Assembly: GCA_965662265.1 (NCBI GenBank)
Contig: CBFIGX010000002.1
Location: forward strand, 62,001 to 126,000
Direction of reading: 5' to 3'
From: CBFIGX01 sp965662265
Lineage (GTDB): Bacteria; Bacteroidota; Bacteroidia; Flavobacteriales; UBA7430
DNA length: 64,000 bases
The position numbers and the translations under genes are program-made. The notes beneath the pieces are model-generated. The model was not told where the DNA came from. It saw only the letters and a program-made list of their open reading frames with translations, and searched no databases. Of the stretch, positions 18,023 through 27,569 are shown piece by piece. Each line of letters starts with the position of its first letter. Position 1 is the first letter of the stretch.

Positions 18023-21000
18023 ATGTATCTAATTTACGACACAGAAACTACTGGTTTACCAAAGAATTTTTCAGCTCCAGTAAGCGACTCCCACAACTGG
18101 CCTAGATTGGTTCAGGTGGCTTGGCAGTTGCACGACGATATGGGGGAGCTCATCGAGGTGAAAAACTTCATTGTAAAGCCTGACAACTATACCATTCCTT
18201 ATAATGCCGAAAAGATACACGGTATCTCTACAGAAAGAGCCCAGCAACAAGGCGTGGCATTAACTTTTGTTTTAGAGGAATTTAATAAGGCACTCTCGCA
18301 ATGTGAATTCGTGATAGGCCATAATATTAATTTTGACATTAACATTATGGGGGCTGAGTTCTACAGAATTCAGATGCCTACTTCTCTAATGGAGGAGAAG
18401 ACGATAGACACTAAAGATGAAGGAACGGACTATTGTGCTATTCCTGGTGGTAGGGGCGGCAAGTATAAGTGGCCTACACTTACAGAGCTTCATGTAAAAC
18501 TTTTTGATGAAGGATTTAACGAAGCACACAACGCTTCTGCAGATGTAGAGGCTACCTCTCGATGTTTCTTAGAGTTGGTTCGTCTAAAAGTCATTCATTA
18601 CCAACGTTTGGGTTTTGATAGCGAATACAACCAACGATTTGCAGAACACAATCCACATCCATTTGAATTATTAGGGCTTAACATAGAGCCTTATGCTCCG
18701 CTTCACCCTAAGGAGGCTCCTTTAGACCTTGCTTCTTTACCACAAGAAAAGGAAAGCCCTCAAGCAGATTTATCTGCCATGAAAGACATGCAGTTTTCTC
18801 ATTTACACTGTCATTCATCTTATTCCATTTTACAGGCTTCTTGTGATATTAAAGACTTAATAGCGAAAGCTGTGGAACATGGTATGCCTGCAGTAGCCCT
18901 TACCGATACCGGTAATATGTATGCGGCATTTAAATTTGTAAGAGAGGCCATAAAAAATGACATTAAGCCCATATTGGGCTGTGAGCTATATCTTACTGCA
19001 GATCATAAAATTAGAAAGTTTACCAAAGAAAATCCAGACAGAAGATCTACTTTGGTTTTGTTGGCAAAACATAGAGTTGGATATCATAATCTTTCAAAGT
19101 TAAGCTCTCAAGCCTTTATAGATGGGCTCTATGCAGGATGTCCTAGAATAGACAAAGACTTGCTACTGCAATATAAGGAGGGACTTATTGTGACTACAGG
19201 AGGATTAACTGCAGAAATACCCAACCTCATTTTAAATGTAGGTGAACAACAAGCTGAAGATGCCTTTGTATGGTGGCACACTAATTTTGGCGATGATTTT
19301 TATGTAGAGCTACTACGCCATGGACTTGATGAAGAGACTCATGTGAACAAAGTTTTACTCAGCTTTGCACGCAAGTACGGCGTTAAATATTTTGCTTCTA
19401 ACAATGTATATTACCTAAATAAAAAAGACGCCTTTTCTCACGACATTTTGCTTTGTGTAAAAGATGGCGTACTTAAAGAAACCCCAATAGGAAGGGGTAG
19501 AGGCTTTAGATTTGGCTTCCCAAATGATGCTTTTTATTTTAAGTCGCAAGACGAAATGAAAAAACTATTCAGTGACTTGCCTGAAGCTATTTCTACTACC
19601 CAAGAAATTGTAGACAAGGTAGAAGTTTACAAGTTAGATAGGGAAGTTTTACTTCCAGCCTTTGCTATACCTGAAGAGTTTATAGACCCTGAGGATGAAA
19701 AAGATGGCGGGAAAAGAGGAGAAAATAAATTTTTAAGATATCTAACCTACGAAGGTGCAAAAAAGAGATATAGTACCATTACTGAAGAAATCACTGAGCG
19801 GCTAGATTTTGAGCTGATGACCATAGAGAAAACTGGTTATCCCGGCTACTTCTTGATAGTTCAAGACTTTACTACCGAAGCCAGAAATATGGGTGTTTCT
19901 GTAGGTCCAGGAAGAGGCTCTGCTGCGGGCTCTGCTGTAGCTTACTGTATCGGAATTACCAATGTAGATCCTATAGCTTACGACTTGCTTTTTGAGCGTT
20001 TTTTAAATCCTGATCGGGTATCTCTTCCCGATATTGATATTGACTTTGACGATGAGGGAAGAGCAAAAATTATAGATTTTGTGGTAGAAAAATACGGTCA
20101 GGAGCAGGTAGCTCAAATTATCACCTACGGTACTATGGCAGCCAAATCATCTATTAGAGACGCTGCACGTGTACTTAACTTACCACTTCCTGAGGCTGAC
20201 AGAATTGCAAAGTTGGTTCCCGATACTTCTCTACAAAAGGTATTTAATTTACCAGAAGAGAAGCTGAAAGAAAAGCTCAATGCCGATCAGATGCAAATGG
20301 CAAAACAGCTCAAAGGTATAGCCAAAGGCTCAGACCTGTCTGCCAACACATTAAATCAAGCTATTTCGTTGGAAGGCTCCGTTAGAAACACAGGAATTCA
20401 TGCATGTGGGGTTATCATTACGCCAAGTGATATTCGTGAACATGTGCCTATGGCAACGGCTAAAGATTCAGATCTTTTAGTTACCCAGTTCGACAATTCT
20501 GTTGTAGAAGATGCTGGCCTTCTTAAAATGGATTTTTTAGGTTTAAAAACCCTTAGTATCATTAAAGATGCCATAAAATTAATTCACGAAAAACACCAAG
20601 TTGAGATTGATCCAGACCAAATTCCTTTAGACGACCAACTTACCTATGAGTTATACCAAAAAGGAGCTACTAACGGTACGTTTCAATTTGAATCGCCAGG
20701 AATGCAAAAGCACCTAAGAGCGCTAAAGCCCGATAAGTTTGCCGACCTGATAGCCATGAACGCCTTGTACAGGCCGGGCCCCTTAGAGTATATCCCGAAC
20801 TTTATTGCCCGAAAGCACGGAAGAGAAGATATTACTTACGACCTAGAAGGAATGGAAGATTACCTAGCAGAAACCTACGGTATTACCGTATACCAAGAGC
20901 AGGTAATGCTTCTGTCGCAAAAGCTGGCAGGCTTTTCGAAGGGAGACGCCGACATGCTTCGTAAAGCGATGGGGAAAAAGATTTTCGCACTTCTAGAAAA

Positions 21001-22330
21001 AATGAAACCAAAGTTTATTGATGGTTGTAAGGAGAGAGGACACGACCCAGATGTGGCAGATAAAGTTTGGAAAGATTGGGAAGCTTTTGCCGCTTATGCA
21101 TTTAACAAATCTCACTCTACTTGTTACTCTGTGGTAGCTTTTCATACTGCCTATCTAAAAGCACATTATCCAGCCGAATATATGGCTTCTGTAATGACGC
21201 ACAATATGAACGATATCAAGAAGGTAACCTTCTTTATGGAAGAGTGTAAAAGAATGCGATTGACTGTATTAGGACCTGATATTAATGAGTCTGCATACAA
21301 GTTTAATGTAAACAACAAAGGAGAAATCCGCTTTGGCTTGGGAGCTATAAAAGGCGTTGGAGAGGGTGCTGTAGAAAATATCATCAAAGAGCGAAAAGAT
21401 AATGGAGATTATCACAGCATCTATTCAGTAACCAAAAGAGTAGAATTAAGATCTGTAAACAAACGCACCTTAGAAAATTTAGCTCTAGCAGGAGCTTTTG
21501 ATTCATTTCAAGGCGAACATAGAGCCATGTATTTTCATGAATTGAAAGAAGGATACACTTTTATAAATAAAGCTATTCGCTATGGAAATGCCTATCAGGA
21601 AAGTCTTGATGCACCACCAGATTTATTTGGATCTGTAGAAGGGGTAGAATTGCCTGAACCTCCTATGCCAGTATGCGAAGAATGGCAACGCTTAGATTTA
21701 TTGGCAAGAGAAAAACAAGTAGTGGGAATTTATATTTCTGGTCATCCACTAGATGATTATTCTTTTGAAATTAAGCATAACTGTAATCATAGCATTGATG
21801 GTTTTAAGAATCTAGAAGAATTAAAGGGCAAGGAATTATCTTTTGCTGGAATCATCACTGATGTACAACATCGAATTGATAAAAATGGAAATCCGTACGG
21901 TGTTGTTTCTATAGAAGATTTTACCGATTCTAAAGAGTTCATGCTTTTTAGGGAAGACTATATGAAGTTTAAGATGGTTCTAGTTCAGGGCGCTTTTGTA
22001 TATGCAAAAACTAGAGTTCAGCCTAGGCGTTGGGGAGACGAGTTGGAAATTAAGTTCCTTGGGATTAATTTATTATCGGAGGTTTTAGCAAAACTTACCA
22101 AAAGCATCACCTTAAAAATTAACCTCTATGACATCGATAATAGCTTTACAGATAGTTTTAAAGACATCATTGAAGAGCACAAAGGCGATCATCAATTAAA
22201 ACTTAATGTTTTCGACCCTGATGAAACGATACAACTAGAAATGATGTCGAGGACGTTTAAAGTGAAAATATCCAAGCAATTAATCCAAGACATTGGCACA
22301 TTAATTGACCTACAATACAAATTAAATTAA
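18023..22330 (+). CDS. dnaE: DNA polymerase III alpha subunit with N-terminal exonuclease domain
   Basis: The 1435-residue replicative polymerase. Residues 1-190 form a DnaQ-like 3'-5' exonuclease domain (YDTETTGLP at the start, GHNINFDINIM, then AHNASADVEATSRC). A linker leads to the PHP domain at about residue 260 (FSHLHCHSSYS). The palm follows, with GPGRGSAAGS and the catalytic aspartates D670, D672 and D674 in PDIDIDFDDEG, then the HhH region and a C-terminal OB fold (about 1265-1330). An exonuclease-bearing DnaE is usual for Flavobacteriia but unlike the separate DnaQ of E. coli. A separate epsilon subunit is not seen here. Confidence 0.96.
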   Translation: MYLIYDTETTGLPKNFSAPVSDSHNWPRLVQVAWQLHDDMGELIEVKNFIVKPDNYTIPYNAEKIHGISTERAQQQGVALTFVLEEFNKALSQCEFVIGHNINFDINIMGAEFYRIQMPTSLMEEKTIDTKDEGTDYCAIPGGRGGKYKWPTLTELHVKLFDEGFNEAHNASADVEATSRCFLELVRLKVIHYQRLGFDSEYNQRFAEHNPHPFELLGLNIEPYAPLHPKEAPLDLASLPQEKESPQADLSAMKDMQFSHLHCHSSYSILQASCDIKDLIAKAVEHGMPAVALTDTGNMYAAFKFVREAIKNDIKPILGCELYLTADHKIRKFTKENPDRRSTLVLLAKHRVGYHNLSKLSSQAFIDGLYAGCPRIDKDLLLQYKEGLIVTTGGLTAEIPNLILNVGEQQAEDAFVWWHTNFGDDFYVELLRHGLDEETHVNKVLLSFARKYGVKYFASNNVYYLNKKDAFSHDILLCVKDGVLKETPIGRGRGFRFGFPNDAFYFKSQDEMKKLFSDLPEAISTTQEIVDKVEVYKLDREVLLPAFAIPEEFIDPEDEKDGGKRGENKFLRYLTYEGAKKRYSTITEEITERLDFELMTIEKTGYPGYFLIVQDFTTEARNMGVSVGPGRGSAAGSAVAYCIGITNVDPIAYDLLFERFLNPDRVSLPDIDIDFDDEGRAKIIDFVVEKYGQEQVAQIITYGTMAAKSSIRDAARVLNLPLPEADRIAKLVPDTSLQKVFNLPEEKLKEKLNADQMQMAKQLKGIAKGSDLSANTLNQAISLEGSVRNTGIHACGVIITPSDIREHVPMATAKDSDLLVTQFDNSVVEDAGLLKMDFLGLKTLSIIKDAIKLIHEKHQVEIDPDQIPLDDQLTYELYQKGATNGTFQFESPGMQKHLRALKPDKFADLIAMNALYRPGPLEYIPNFIARKHGREDITYDLEGMEDYLAETYGITVYQEQVMLLSQKLAGFSKGDADMLRKAMGKKIFALLEKMKPKFIDGCKERGHDPDVADKVWKDWEAFAAYAFNKSHSTCYSVVAFHTAYLKAHYPAEYMASVMTHNMNDIKKVTFFMEECKRMRLTVLGPDINESAYKFNVNNKGEIRFGLGAIKGVGEGAVENIIKERKDNGDYHSIYSVTKRVELRSVNKRTLENLALAGAFDSFQGEHRAMYFHELKEGYTFINKAIRYGNAYQESLDAPPDLFGSVEGVELPEPPMPVCEEWQRLDLLAREKQVVGIYISGHPLDDYSFEIKHNCNHSIDGFKNLEELKGKELSFAGIITDVQHRIDKNGNPYGVVSIEDFTDSKEFMLFREDYMKFKMVLVQGAFVYAKTRVQPRRWGDELEIKFLGINLLSEVLAKLTKSITLKINLYDIDNSFTDSFKDIIEEHKGDHQLKLNVFDPDETIQLEMMSRTFKVKISKQLIQDIGTLIDLQYKLN

Positions 22331-22335
22331 AAGGC

Positions 22336-22364
22336 TTGTTTTGTGCATATAAATATTAAATTTG
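22336..22364 (+). promoter_or_regulatory. trxA promoter
   Basis: TTG at 22336-22338, an 18-base spacer and TAAATTTG at 22357-22364 match the Bacteroidota consensus. This predicts a start near 22370 and a leader of about 38 bases before trxA. Confidence 0.75.
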
Positions 22365-22407
22365 TAACAAACAAACTATAATTAGAACAACACTAACAAG
22401 AAATTAG

Positions 22408-22725
22408 ATGGCACTAGAAATTACTACTGCAAACTTCGAAGAACTAGTATTAAAATCAGACAAACCAGTACTCGTTGATTTTTGGGCTGAATGGTGTGGA
22501 CCTTGCCGTATGGTTGGGCCTATCGTAGACGAATTACACAATGATTATGATGGTAAGGCAATTGTTGGAAAGGTAAATGTTGATAATGAAGGAGAGATCT
22601 CTGCAAAATTTGGCATACGCAATATACCGACCATCCTATTTTTTAAAGATGGGGAAGTAGTTGATAAAAATGTAGGTGTTGCACCAAAAACAGAATTATC
22701 AAAAAAAATAGACGCATTGATATAA
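22408..22725 (+). CDS. trxA: Thioredoxin
   Basis: A 105-residue cytoplasmic disulfide reductase of normal thioredoxin length. The active site is WAEWCGPCRM near residue 32, the cis-proline lies in RNIPTILFF, and the C-terminal GVAPKTELSKKI segment is typical. It has its own promoter and a likely terminator, so it is a single-gene unit between dnaE and the DUF58 gene. Confidence 0.96.
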   Translation: MALEITTANFEELVLKSDKPVLVDFWAEWCGPCRMVGPIVDELHNDYDGKAIVGKVNVDNEGEISAKFGIRNIPTILFFKDGEVVDKNVGVAPKTELSKKIDALI

Positions 22726-22766
22726 GATGCTGAAATTGAAAAATGCATAAACTCCTGTTGGTGAAT

Positions 22767-22787
22767 AACCCTCAGGGGTTTTGTCTT
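22767..22787 (+). terminator. Weak terminator after trxA
   Basis: The arms AACCC and GGGTT enclose TCAG and lead into a T-rich stretch, about 40 bases after the trxA stop. Confidence 0.5.
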
Positions 22788-22829
22788 TATAGACTTTTAG
22801 CATAAGATTTTGCCTTAACACAATTTATA

Positions 22830-23762
22830 ATGAACTATATCTCACAAGATCAACTTAAAACTGTAGAAAACCTTGAGCTGTTTGCGAATCAAGTAGTAGA
22901 AGGCTTTATTACAGGTTTACACAAAAGCCCTTATCACGGTTTTTCTGTTGAGTTTGCTGAGCATAGGCTATACAACCCTGGCGAAACAACAAAGCATATT
23001 GATTGGAAGTTATTTGCACGCACTGAAAAACTTTTTGTGAAGCGCTATGAAGAAGAGACCAACTTGCGATGTCAGATTGTGATTGACAGTTCTTCGTCTA
23101 TGAATTTCCCATTTCAAAAAAAATTGAATGCTTCTAAGCCGAACAAACTTTGTTTTTCTGTACTTGCTGCTGCTGCTATAAGCGCACTGCTAAAGCGCCA
23201 AAGAGACGCAGTAGGCTTGTCTGTCTTTTCCGATCGGGTAGATGTTCATACCAAAGCAAAGACAAGTCAAAGCCATCATAAGCGTTTATTATGGGAATTA
23301 GAAAACCTTATTGAAGACTCTCGCATAGAATCAAAAAAGACAACCAATACAGTTGATGCATTACATGAGATTGCAGAGAGAATTCATCAGCGTTCTTTAG
23401 TCCTTGTTTTTAGTGATTTAATGACAGATAATAATCAAAGTGAATTGTTGTTATCAGCTCTACAGCACCTTAAGCATAACAAACACGAGGTTGTTATTTT
23501 TAATGTTCTTGATAAGTCTAAGGAGTTAAATTTTGATTTTGAGTCTCGCATGCACCGTTTTGTAGATCTTGAAACCGGCGAAGAGATGAAGGTAAATCCC
23601 ATAGAACTTAAAAATGATTATATCAAACGTATGTCGGAATTTGAAAATGCTTTAAAAATGAAGTGTGGTCAATATAAAATTGATTTTGTACCAGTAGATA
23701 TTTCGAACGGTTTCGAATCTGTACTTTTATCATACCTTCTGAAACGAAAAAAGCTCTATTAA
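22830..23762 (+). CDS. DUF58-domain protein
   Basis: A 310-residue soluble protein of the DUF58 family. The hallmark RLYNPGETTKHIDWKLFART lies near residues 48-67, and a von Willebrand A-like fold follows (IVIDSSSSMNF near residue 92, LVFSDLM near residue 190). Relatives often go with MoxR ATPases and Bat proteins, but none is adjacent here, so its partner is unknown. The short form without N-terminal membrane helices suggests a cytoplasmic protein. Its stop overlaps the stop of the convergent GT2 gene by four bases. Confidence 0.88.
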   Translation: MNYISQDQLKTVENLELFANQVVEGFITGLHKSPYHGFSVEFAEHRLYNPGETTKHIDWKLFARTEKLFVKRYEEETNLRCQIVIDSSSSMNFPFQKKLNASKPNKLCFSVLAAAAISALLKRQRDAVGLSVFSDRVDVHTKAKTSQSHHKRLLWELENLIEDSRIESKKTTNTVDALHEIAERIHQRSLVLVFSDLMTDNNQSELLLSALQHLKHNKHEVVIFNVLDKSKELNFDFESRMHRFVDLETGEEMKVNPIELKNDYIKRMSEFENALKMKCGQYKIDFVPVDISNGFESVLLSYLLKRKKLY

Positions 23763-24778
23763 TTCCAATCAAGTTCGCTAAACTTTTTCTTCCCTTTAAG
23801 AAAATAAGCCACTATAATAGATTTCGGATATTGTAAGCCAGATTCAATTTTTTTCGTGGATTTACGAGCAGCTAATAATTTGGGTATTCTAGCATAAAAA
23901 GAAAAATGTGCTTTTAAAATTGCCAGGCAATGCATAGGTTTTCCTTCCATTACAAATTTAGCAGCAGCTACACCATCTAACAGAAGTCTAAGCCACAAGA
24001 TAGGCATATTGCTAGGAGGGATATTTTTTAGCATCATAGCTAAATTATTTCTAAAATTTAAAAAAGTTTTTTTTGGGTTTATTTCATTTAATGATGCGCC
24101 TCCCAAGTGATAGACGGTAGAGTCGGGGATGTATGCTATTTTATGATTATAATTTCCTAACCTCCAACAGAGATCTATTTCTTCTTGATGGGCAAAAAAA
24201 CTAGCATCAAGGCCACCAACTTCTATGTATGCTTTCCTTCTAATGAATAGGGCGGCGCCACTAGCCCAAAAAATGTCTTTTGTTTCGTCATACTGCCCCT
24301 TATCATCTTCAAGAAAATCAAATATTCTTCCACGACAAAATGGGTATCCTAAAAAATCAATATAACCACCGGCAGCACCCGCATATTCAAATTTATGTGT
24401 ATTCTTTTCATCAAGAATTTTTGGTTGACAGGCGGCGTAGTTAGGGTTTTGTTCTAGAAATTTATATGGGGCATTCAGCCAAGATTTTGATACTCTAACA
24501 TCTGAATTTAGTAAAACCAAATACTCATGAGAAATTTCTTGAATTGCTTTATTGTAACCCTCCGCAAAACCATAATTTTCGTCTAACTCAATACGGCGAA
24601 TATCAGGGTAATTCTTTTTTAAGAAATCAATGGAATGGTCATTTGAGTTATTATCAATAACTATAATTTCAGCATAGGGTTCGTTATATTTATATACGGA
24701 AGGTATAAATCGATTTAATAGATCTACACCATTCCAATTAAGGATAAGAACGGCTAATTTTTTCTGCTGTGTTTCCAT
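23759..24778 (-). CDS. Family 2 glycosyltransferase (rhamnosyltransferase-like)
   Basis: About 339 residues from the chosen ATG. In-frame ATGs at 24793 and 24799 are also possible; all overlap the upstream acyltransferase gene. The GT2 core shows LAVLILNWNG, VIDNNSNDHS and LLNSDVRV (the DxD-like site), and ASGAALFIRRKAYIEVGG near residue 175. The C-terminal amphipathic region suggests membrane association. The enzyme likely adds a sugar to a surface polysaccharide or lipopolysaccharide. Its overlap with an LpxL-like gene supports an envelope role. Confidence 0.87.
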   Translation of the reverse strand: METQQKKLAVLILNWNGVDLLNRFIPSVYKYNEPYAEIIVIDNNSNDHSIDFLKKNYPDIRRIELDENYGFAEGYNKAIQEISHEYLVLLNSDVRVSKSWLNAPYKFLEQNPNYAACQPKILDEKNTHKFEYAGAAGGYIDFLGYPFCRGRIFDFLEDDKGQYDETKDIFWASGAALFIRRKAYIEVGGLDASFFAHQEEIDLCWRLGNYNHKIAYIPDSTVYHLGGASLNEINPKKTFLNFRNNLAMMLKNIPPSNMPILWLRLLLDGVAAAKFVMEGKPMHCLAILKAHFSFYARIPKLLAARKSTKKIESGLQYPKSIIVAYFLKGKKKFSELDWN

Positions 24779-25611
24779 CTTCTGTGTGACCATAGCCAAT
24801 TTTCAGGCTTTTTAGTAATCATTTTTTCTAAATAAGCAACATGCAACTTTGTAGCTGTGCCTTCTACATCACCTACCTCATTGGTTAAAGGAACAATTTT
24901 TAATTCGTAATATCCTCTTTTTATTCTTTGTACATCTATAAAATACAGTGCTAAGTTTGCGGCTTTCATTAGTTTCTCTGGGCCTAAAAATACCGGTGTG
25001 TCTTGATTTAAAAAATCACAATAAAAATCTACTTTGTCTTTATGAGGGCTTTGATCTGCTAATATTATATTAATTGTAGATTGGCCTTTATTTTGTAATA
25101 CTGTTTTGGGAAATTGACTCATTGGAATTATGTGTGCCCCAAATCTAGAACGTGCAGAATGCATTAATCGATCGATAGTGTTATTACTTAGGGGTTTGTA
25201 AACCGAATATGTGTTTTGTTTTGCTCTTGCACTAATAGCAAGTGCAGCCCATTCCCAATTGTTATAATGTCCACCTATAAGGATAGCTCCTTTGTTGCTG
25301 GTATATAATTTATCAAGAACCTCAGGGTTTAATAATTTAACGCGCCTATTAATTTGTAAATCTGATAAAGAGTAGAGTCTTAAACTTTCGACCATAACAT
25401 CAACAAAGTTTCTGTAAGAGTCTGTTACAATTTGATTTATTCTTTTTGGTTTTAGATGTGGAAATGAGTTTTTGACATTTTCATAAACAATCTTTTTCCT
25501 GTATCCTATTATCTGGAAAAGAAGAATAAAAAATATATCCGCAAGTGCATAAAGAAATAAATCTGGTATGTATTTAAAAAGTTGTAATATGGATTTAAAG
25601 ATACGATGCAT
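24754..25611 (-). CDS. LpxL/HtrB-like lipid A acyltransferase
   Basis: A 285-residue inner-membrane acyltransferase. The N-terminal membrane helix lies at about residues 15-35. The H-x4-D/E acyltransferase motif appears as GGHYNNWEW near residue 114, followed by a conserved YKPL and a segment with ILADQSPH. It probably adds a secondary acyl chain to lipid A or another lipid. Its stop lies inside the start of the GT2 gene, and the GWxTD gene ends 15 bases upstream, so the three form one transcription unit. Confidence 0.87.
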   Translation of the reverse strand: MHRIFKSILQLFKYIPDLFLYALADIFFILLFQIIGYRKKIVYENVKNSFPHLKPKRINQIVTDSYRNFVDVMVESLRLYSLSDLQINRRVKLLNPEVLDKLYTSNKGAILIGGHYNNWEWAALAISARAKQNTYSVYKPLSNNTIDRLMHSARSRFGAHIIPMSQFPKTVLQNKGQSTINIILADQSPHKDKVDFYCDFLNQDTPVFLGPEKLMKAANLALYFIDVQRIKRGYYELKIVPLTNEVGDVEGTATKLHVAYLEKMITKKPENWLWSHRRWKHSRKN

Positions 25612-25626
25612 TATTTATCCGATCAA

Positions 25627-27090
25627 TTAATCTGTTGTTTTGTTACCTGTAGGATCAATATTTTCTTCAGGATTTAAACCATCATACTGTTTGTCGTCCG
25701 AAAAATTATGACGAGTTCTGTATACAATATCTTTCCAATTCTCATTATACAACTCTCCTTGAGCTGTAGAGTGGATTAACTGGTATTCATTTGTACCTAA
25801 TGCTGTTTCAGCAAAGATGAATATTTTATTTGTTTGTTTATTTAGTTTATAATAATGCCATATTTGGTAGGGAAGGCTTAGGTTGTCATAAATTGAATTT
25901 TCGATATAATCTGGAGCACCGTATTTAAGAAAATAGTAGCCTCTATCGGTAGCAAATCCTTTTACCGAAATAGTTGAGTAAGCTTCATTAACTTGTTTTA
26001 CAGCTTTATAATACTTTTGCCATTCTTCCTTAGGCGCTAGAGGTTTTCTATTGAACCAGAAGCCATAAAAAAATCGCTTCATTTCGTTAAGATCAAATTT
26101 ATTTAACTGATTCATAGCATATGATCTTTCGCTTTGCGTAGCTACGGGAAATAAACTAGAGATATCCTCTGCTAAATGCTTTGGATCATTATATTCGTCT
26201 ACAAAACTGCCTTTAAAATTTAGGCTCAAGTAGTCATCAGGTTTTAAAATTGTTGAGCTATTTTTTCTTTGAAAGAACACCTTTTTTTGCACCAAACCTC
26301 GACCTTCTTTGTTAAGCAAGCAAAAAACAAAATTATAGTTTCCTGACGCTAATGAACTTATGTCAAAACCTCCTATAAATGCAGACCGACCTTCGTGTTT
26401 TTTTATTACATTAAAATCTGTAATAGGAATATTAGTTTGCTCATTTTCTATGAAATAATTTAAAAGGTATTGCGATTGTGTATTTGTGTCTAGAGCAGCA
26501 TTATACCACTCTACATAAAACTCTAATTTTGTTTCACTATCGTCTATAAAATAGGCGCCTTTGTTTTGTAAAGGTAGTAAGTCGTAACCAGATTTGCTTA
26601 ATATGTTGGGTTTTACTGTGGGTTCAAAAGAGCTTAGCAGGACAATATCGGAAAAGCATAGCACTTTATTAGAAATATCCATAGCGATAAATGTTGAAGT
26701 TTTGAGAGGTTCGCTATTGCTATCTTTTAGCTGTATTTTTAATTTATAGTTGCCGTTATTTAAAGCAAATACTTGTTTATCAACAAAGTATGTAGCCTCA
26801 AGAGTGTCTGTTATAAGTGGTGTGTTAAAAATATACGAATCGGTGATAAGAGTGGTGGAGTCAGCGCTCTCGAAAGATAAATCTACTTTTATAGTGCCTT
26901 TATAAAATTGGTCGTCTACTTTTTGGTACTGAATAGAGGTACTTAAAAAGGTGAAATAGGTTTCTATATAATTTTGACCATCAGAATTTTGAAACGTAAA
27001 GTATTGAAAATTAGCTTGAATACTTTTTGCAGATGTTATTGATGTTAAGCACACAAAAAGTGTTACTAGATATAAGCTGTAATTCCTCAT
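25627..27090 (-). CDS. GWxTD-domain exported protein
   Basis: A 487-residue protein with a signal peptide (cleavage near residue 22) and beta-rich Ig-like repeats through the first 300 residues. A C-terminal GWxTD-like domain at about residues 340-460 includes KGFATDRGYYFLKYGAPD. The GWxTD motif itself is altered to GFATD. The domain is found in Bacteroidota envelope proteins of unknown function. It is the first gene of the unit with the LpxL-like and GT2 genes, which suggests a role in the cell surface. Confidence 0.8.
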   Translation of the reverse strand: MRNYSLYLVTLFVCLTSITSAKSIQANFQYFTFQNSDGQNYIETYFTFLSTSIQYQKVDDQFYKGTIKVDLSFESADSTTLITDSYIFNTPLITDTLEATYFVDKQVFALNNGNYKLKIQLKDSNSEPLKTSTFIAMDISNKVLCFSDIVLLSSFEPTVKPNILSKSGYDLLPLQNKGAYFIDDSETKLEFYVEWYNAALDTNTQSQYLLNYFIENEQTNIPITDFNVIKKHEGRSAFIGGFDISSLASGNYNFVFCLLNKEGRGLVQKKVFFQRKNSSTILKPDDYLSLNFKGSFVDEYNDPKHLAEDISSLFPVATQSERSYAMNQLNKFDLNEMKRFFYGFWFNRKPLAPKEEWQKYYKAVKQVNEAYSTISVKGFATDRGYYFLKYGAPDYIENSIYDNLSLPYQIWHYYKLNKQTNKIFIFAETALGTNEYQLIHSTAQGELYNENWKDIVYRTRHNFSDDKQYDGLNPEENIDPTGNKTTD

Positions 27091-27153
27091 TTTGCTAGTG
27101 TTTAGAATAGATTTCTTTTTTACTCACTATCATGTAAAATTACAGTTTTTTTG

Positions 27154-27183
27154 TTTGCTATTTAGAAAAAATCTTTAGATTTG
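27154..27183 (+). promoter_or_regulatory. tRNA-Ser promoter
   Basis: TTTG at 27154-27157, an 18-base spacer and TAGATTTG at 27176-27183 give a full match to the Bacteroidota promoter, about 17 bases before the mature tRNA. Confidence 0.8.
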
Positions 27184-27199
27184 CAACGCATTTAACCAA

Positions 27200-27284
27200 G
27201 GAGAGATGGCAGAGTGGTCGAATGCACTGGTCTTGAAAACCAGCGAGGGTCATACCTCCGGGGGTTCGAATCCCTCTCTCTCCG
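27200..27284 (+). tRNA. tRNA-Ser (anticodon UGA)
   Basis: The seven-base acceptor stem GGAGAGA/TCTCTCC, an anticodon arm with loop CTTGAAA (anticodon TGA), a long variable arm typical of class II tRNAs and the GGTTCGAATCC T-arm are all present. The discriminator is G, as in serine tRNAs, and CCA is not encoded. Confidence 0.97.
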
Positions 27285-27296
27285 CTTTAAACACTA

Positions 27297-27328
27297 TAAC
27301 CTCTTGAATTTCAAGAGGTTATTTTTTT
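27297..27328 (+). terminator. Terminator after tRNA-Ser
   Basis: An 11-base-pair perfect stem (TAACCTCTTGA with its complement), a three-base loop and seven T's follow the tRNA by 12 bases. Confidence 0.9.
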
Positions 27329-27350
27329 AAGGGTAAGTTTAGTGGTAAGT

Positions 27351-27569
27351 TTACCTTGAAGCAAGTAATGTAACAACAACCCCTCCAGTACCATATAACC
27401 AACCATTTCTTCTATGTTTAGATAGCTTCAGTAAATCTTTATTGGTTTTTTGCAGTTGTAATTGTAACTGTTCCCTTTTAATTTTTTCCTTTTCTAAATC
27501 GGAAAATATTAATAGGTTATTCTTTATCAGATTCTGTAATAAAATGCTTTTTTGGTTAAAAGATGACAT
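27351..27569 (-). CDS. Small hypothetical protein with coiled coil and C-terminal hydrophobic segment
   Basis: A 72-residue frame whose middle (residues 22-50) is charged and glutamine-rich and likely forms a helix or coiled coil, with a hydrophobic glycine/valine/leucine stretch at residues 55-70. I do not recognise it. Small proteins of this shape occur in prophages and islands next to tRNA genes, but no integrase or other phage gene is visible here. It could also be a chance frame in AT-rich DNA. Confidence 0.4.
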   Translation of the reverse strand: MSSFNQKSILLQNLIKNNLLIFSDLEKEKIKREQLQLQLQKTNKDLLKLSKHRRNGWLYGTGGVVVTLLASR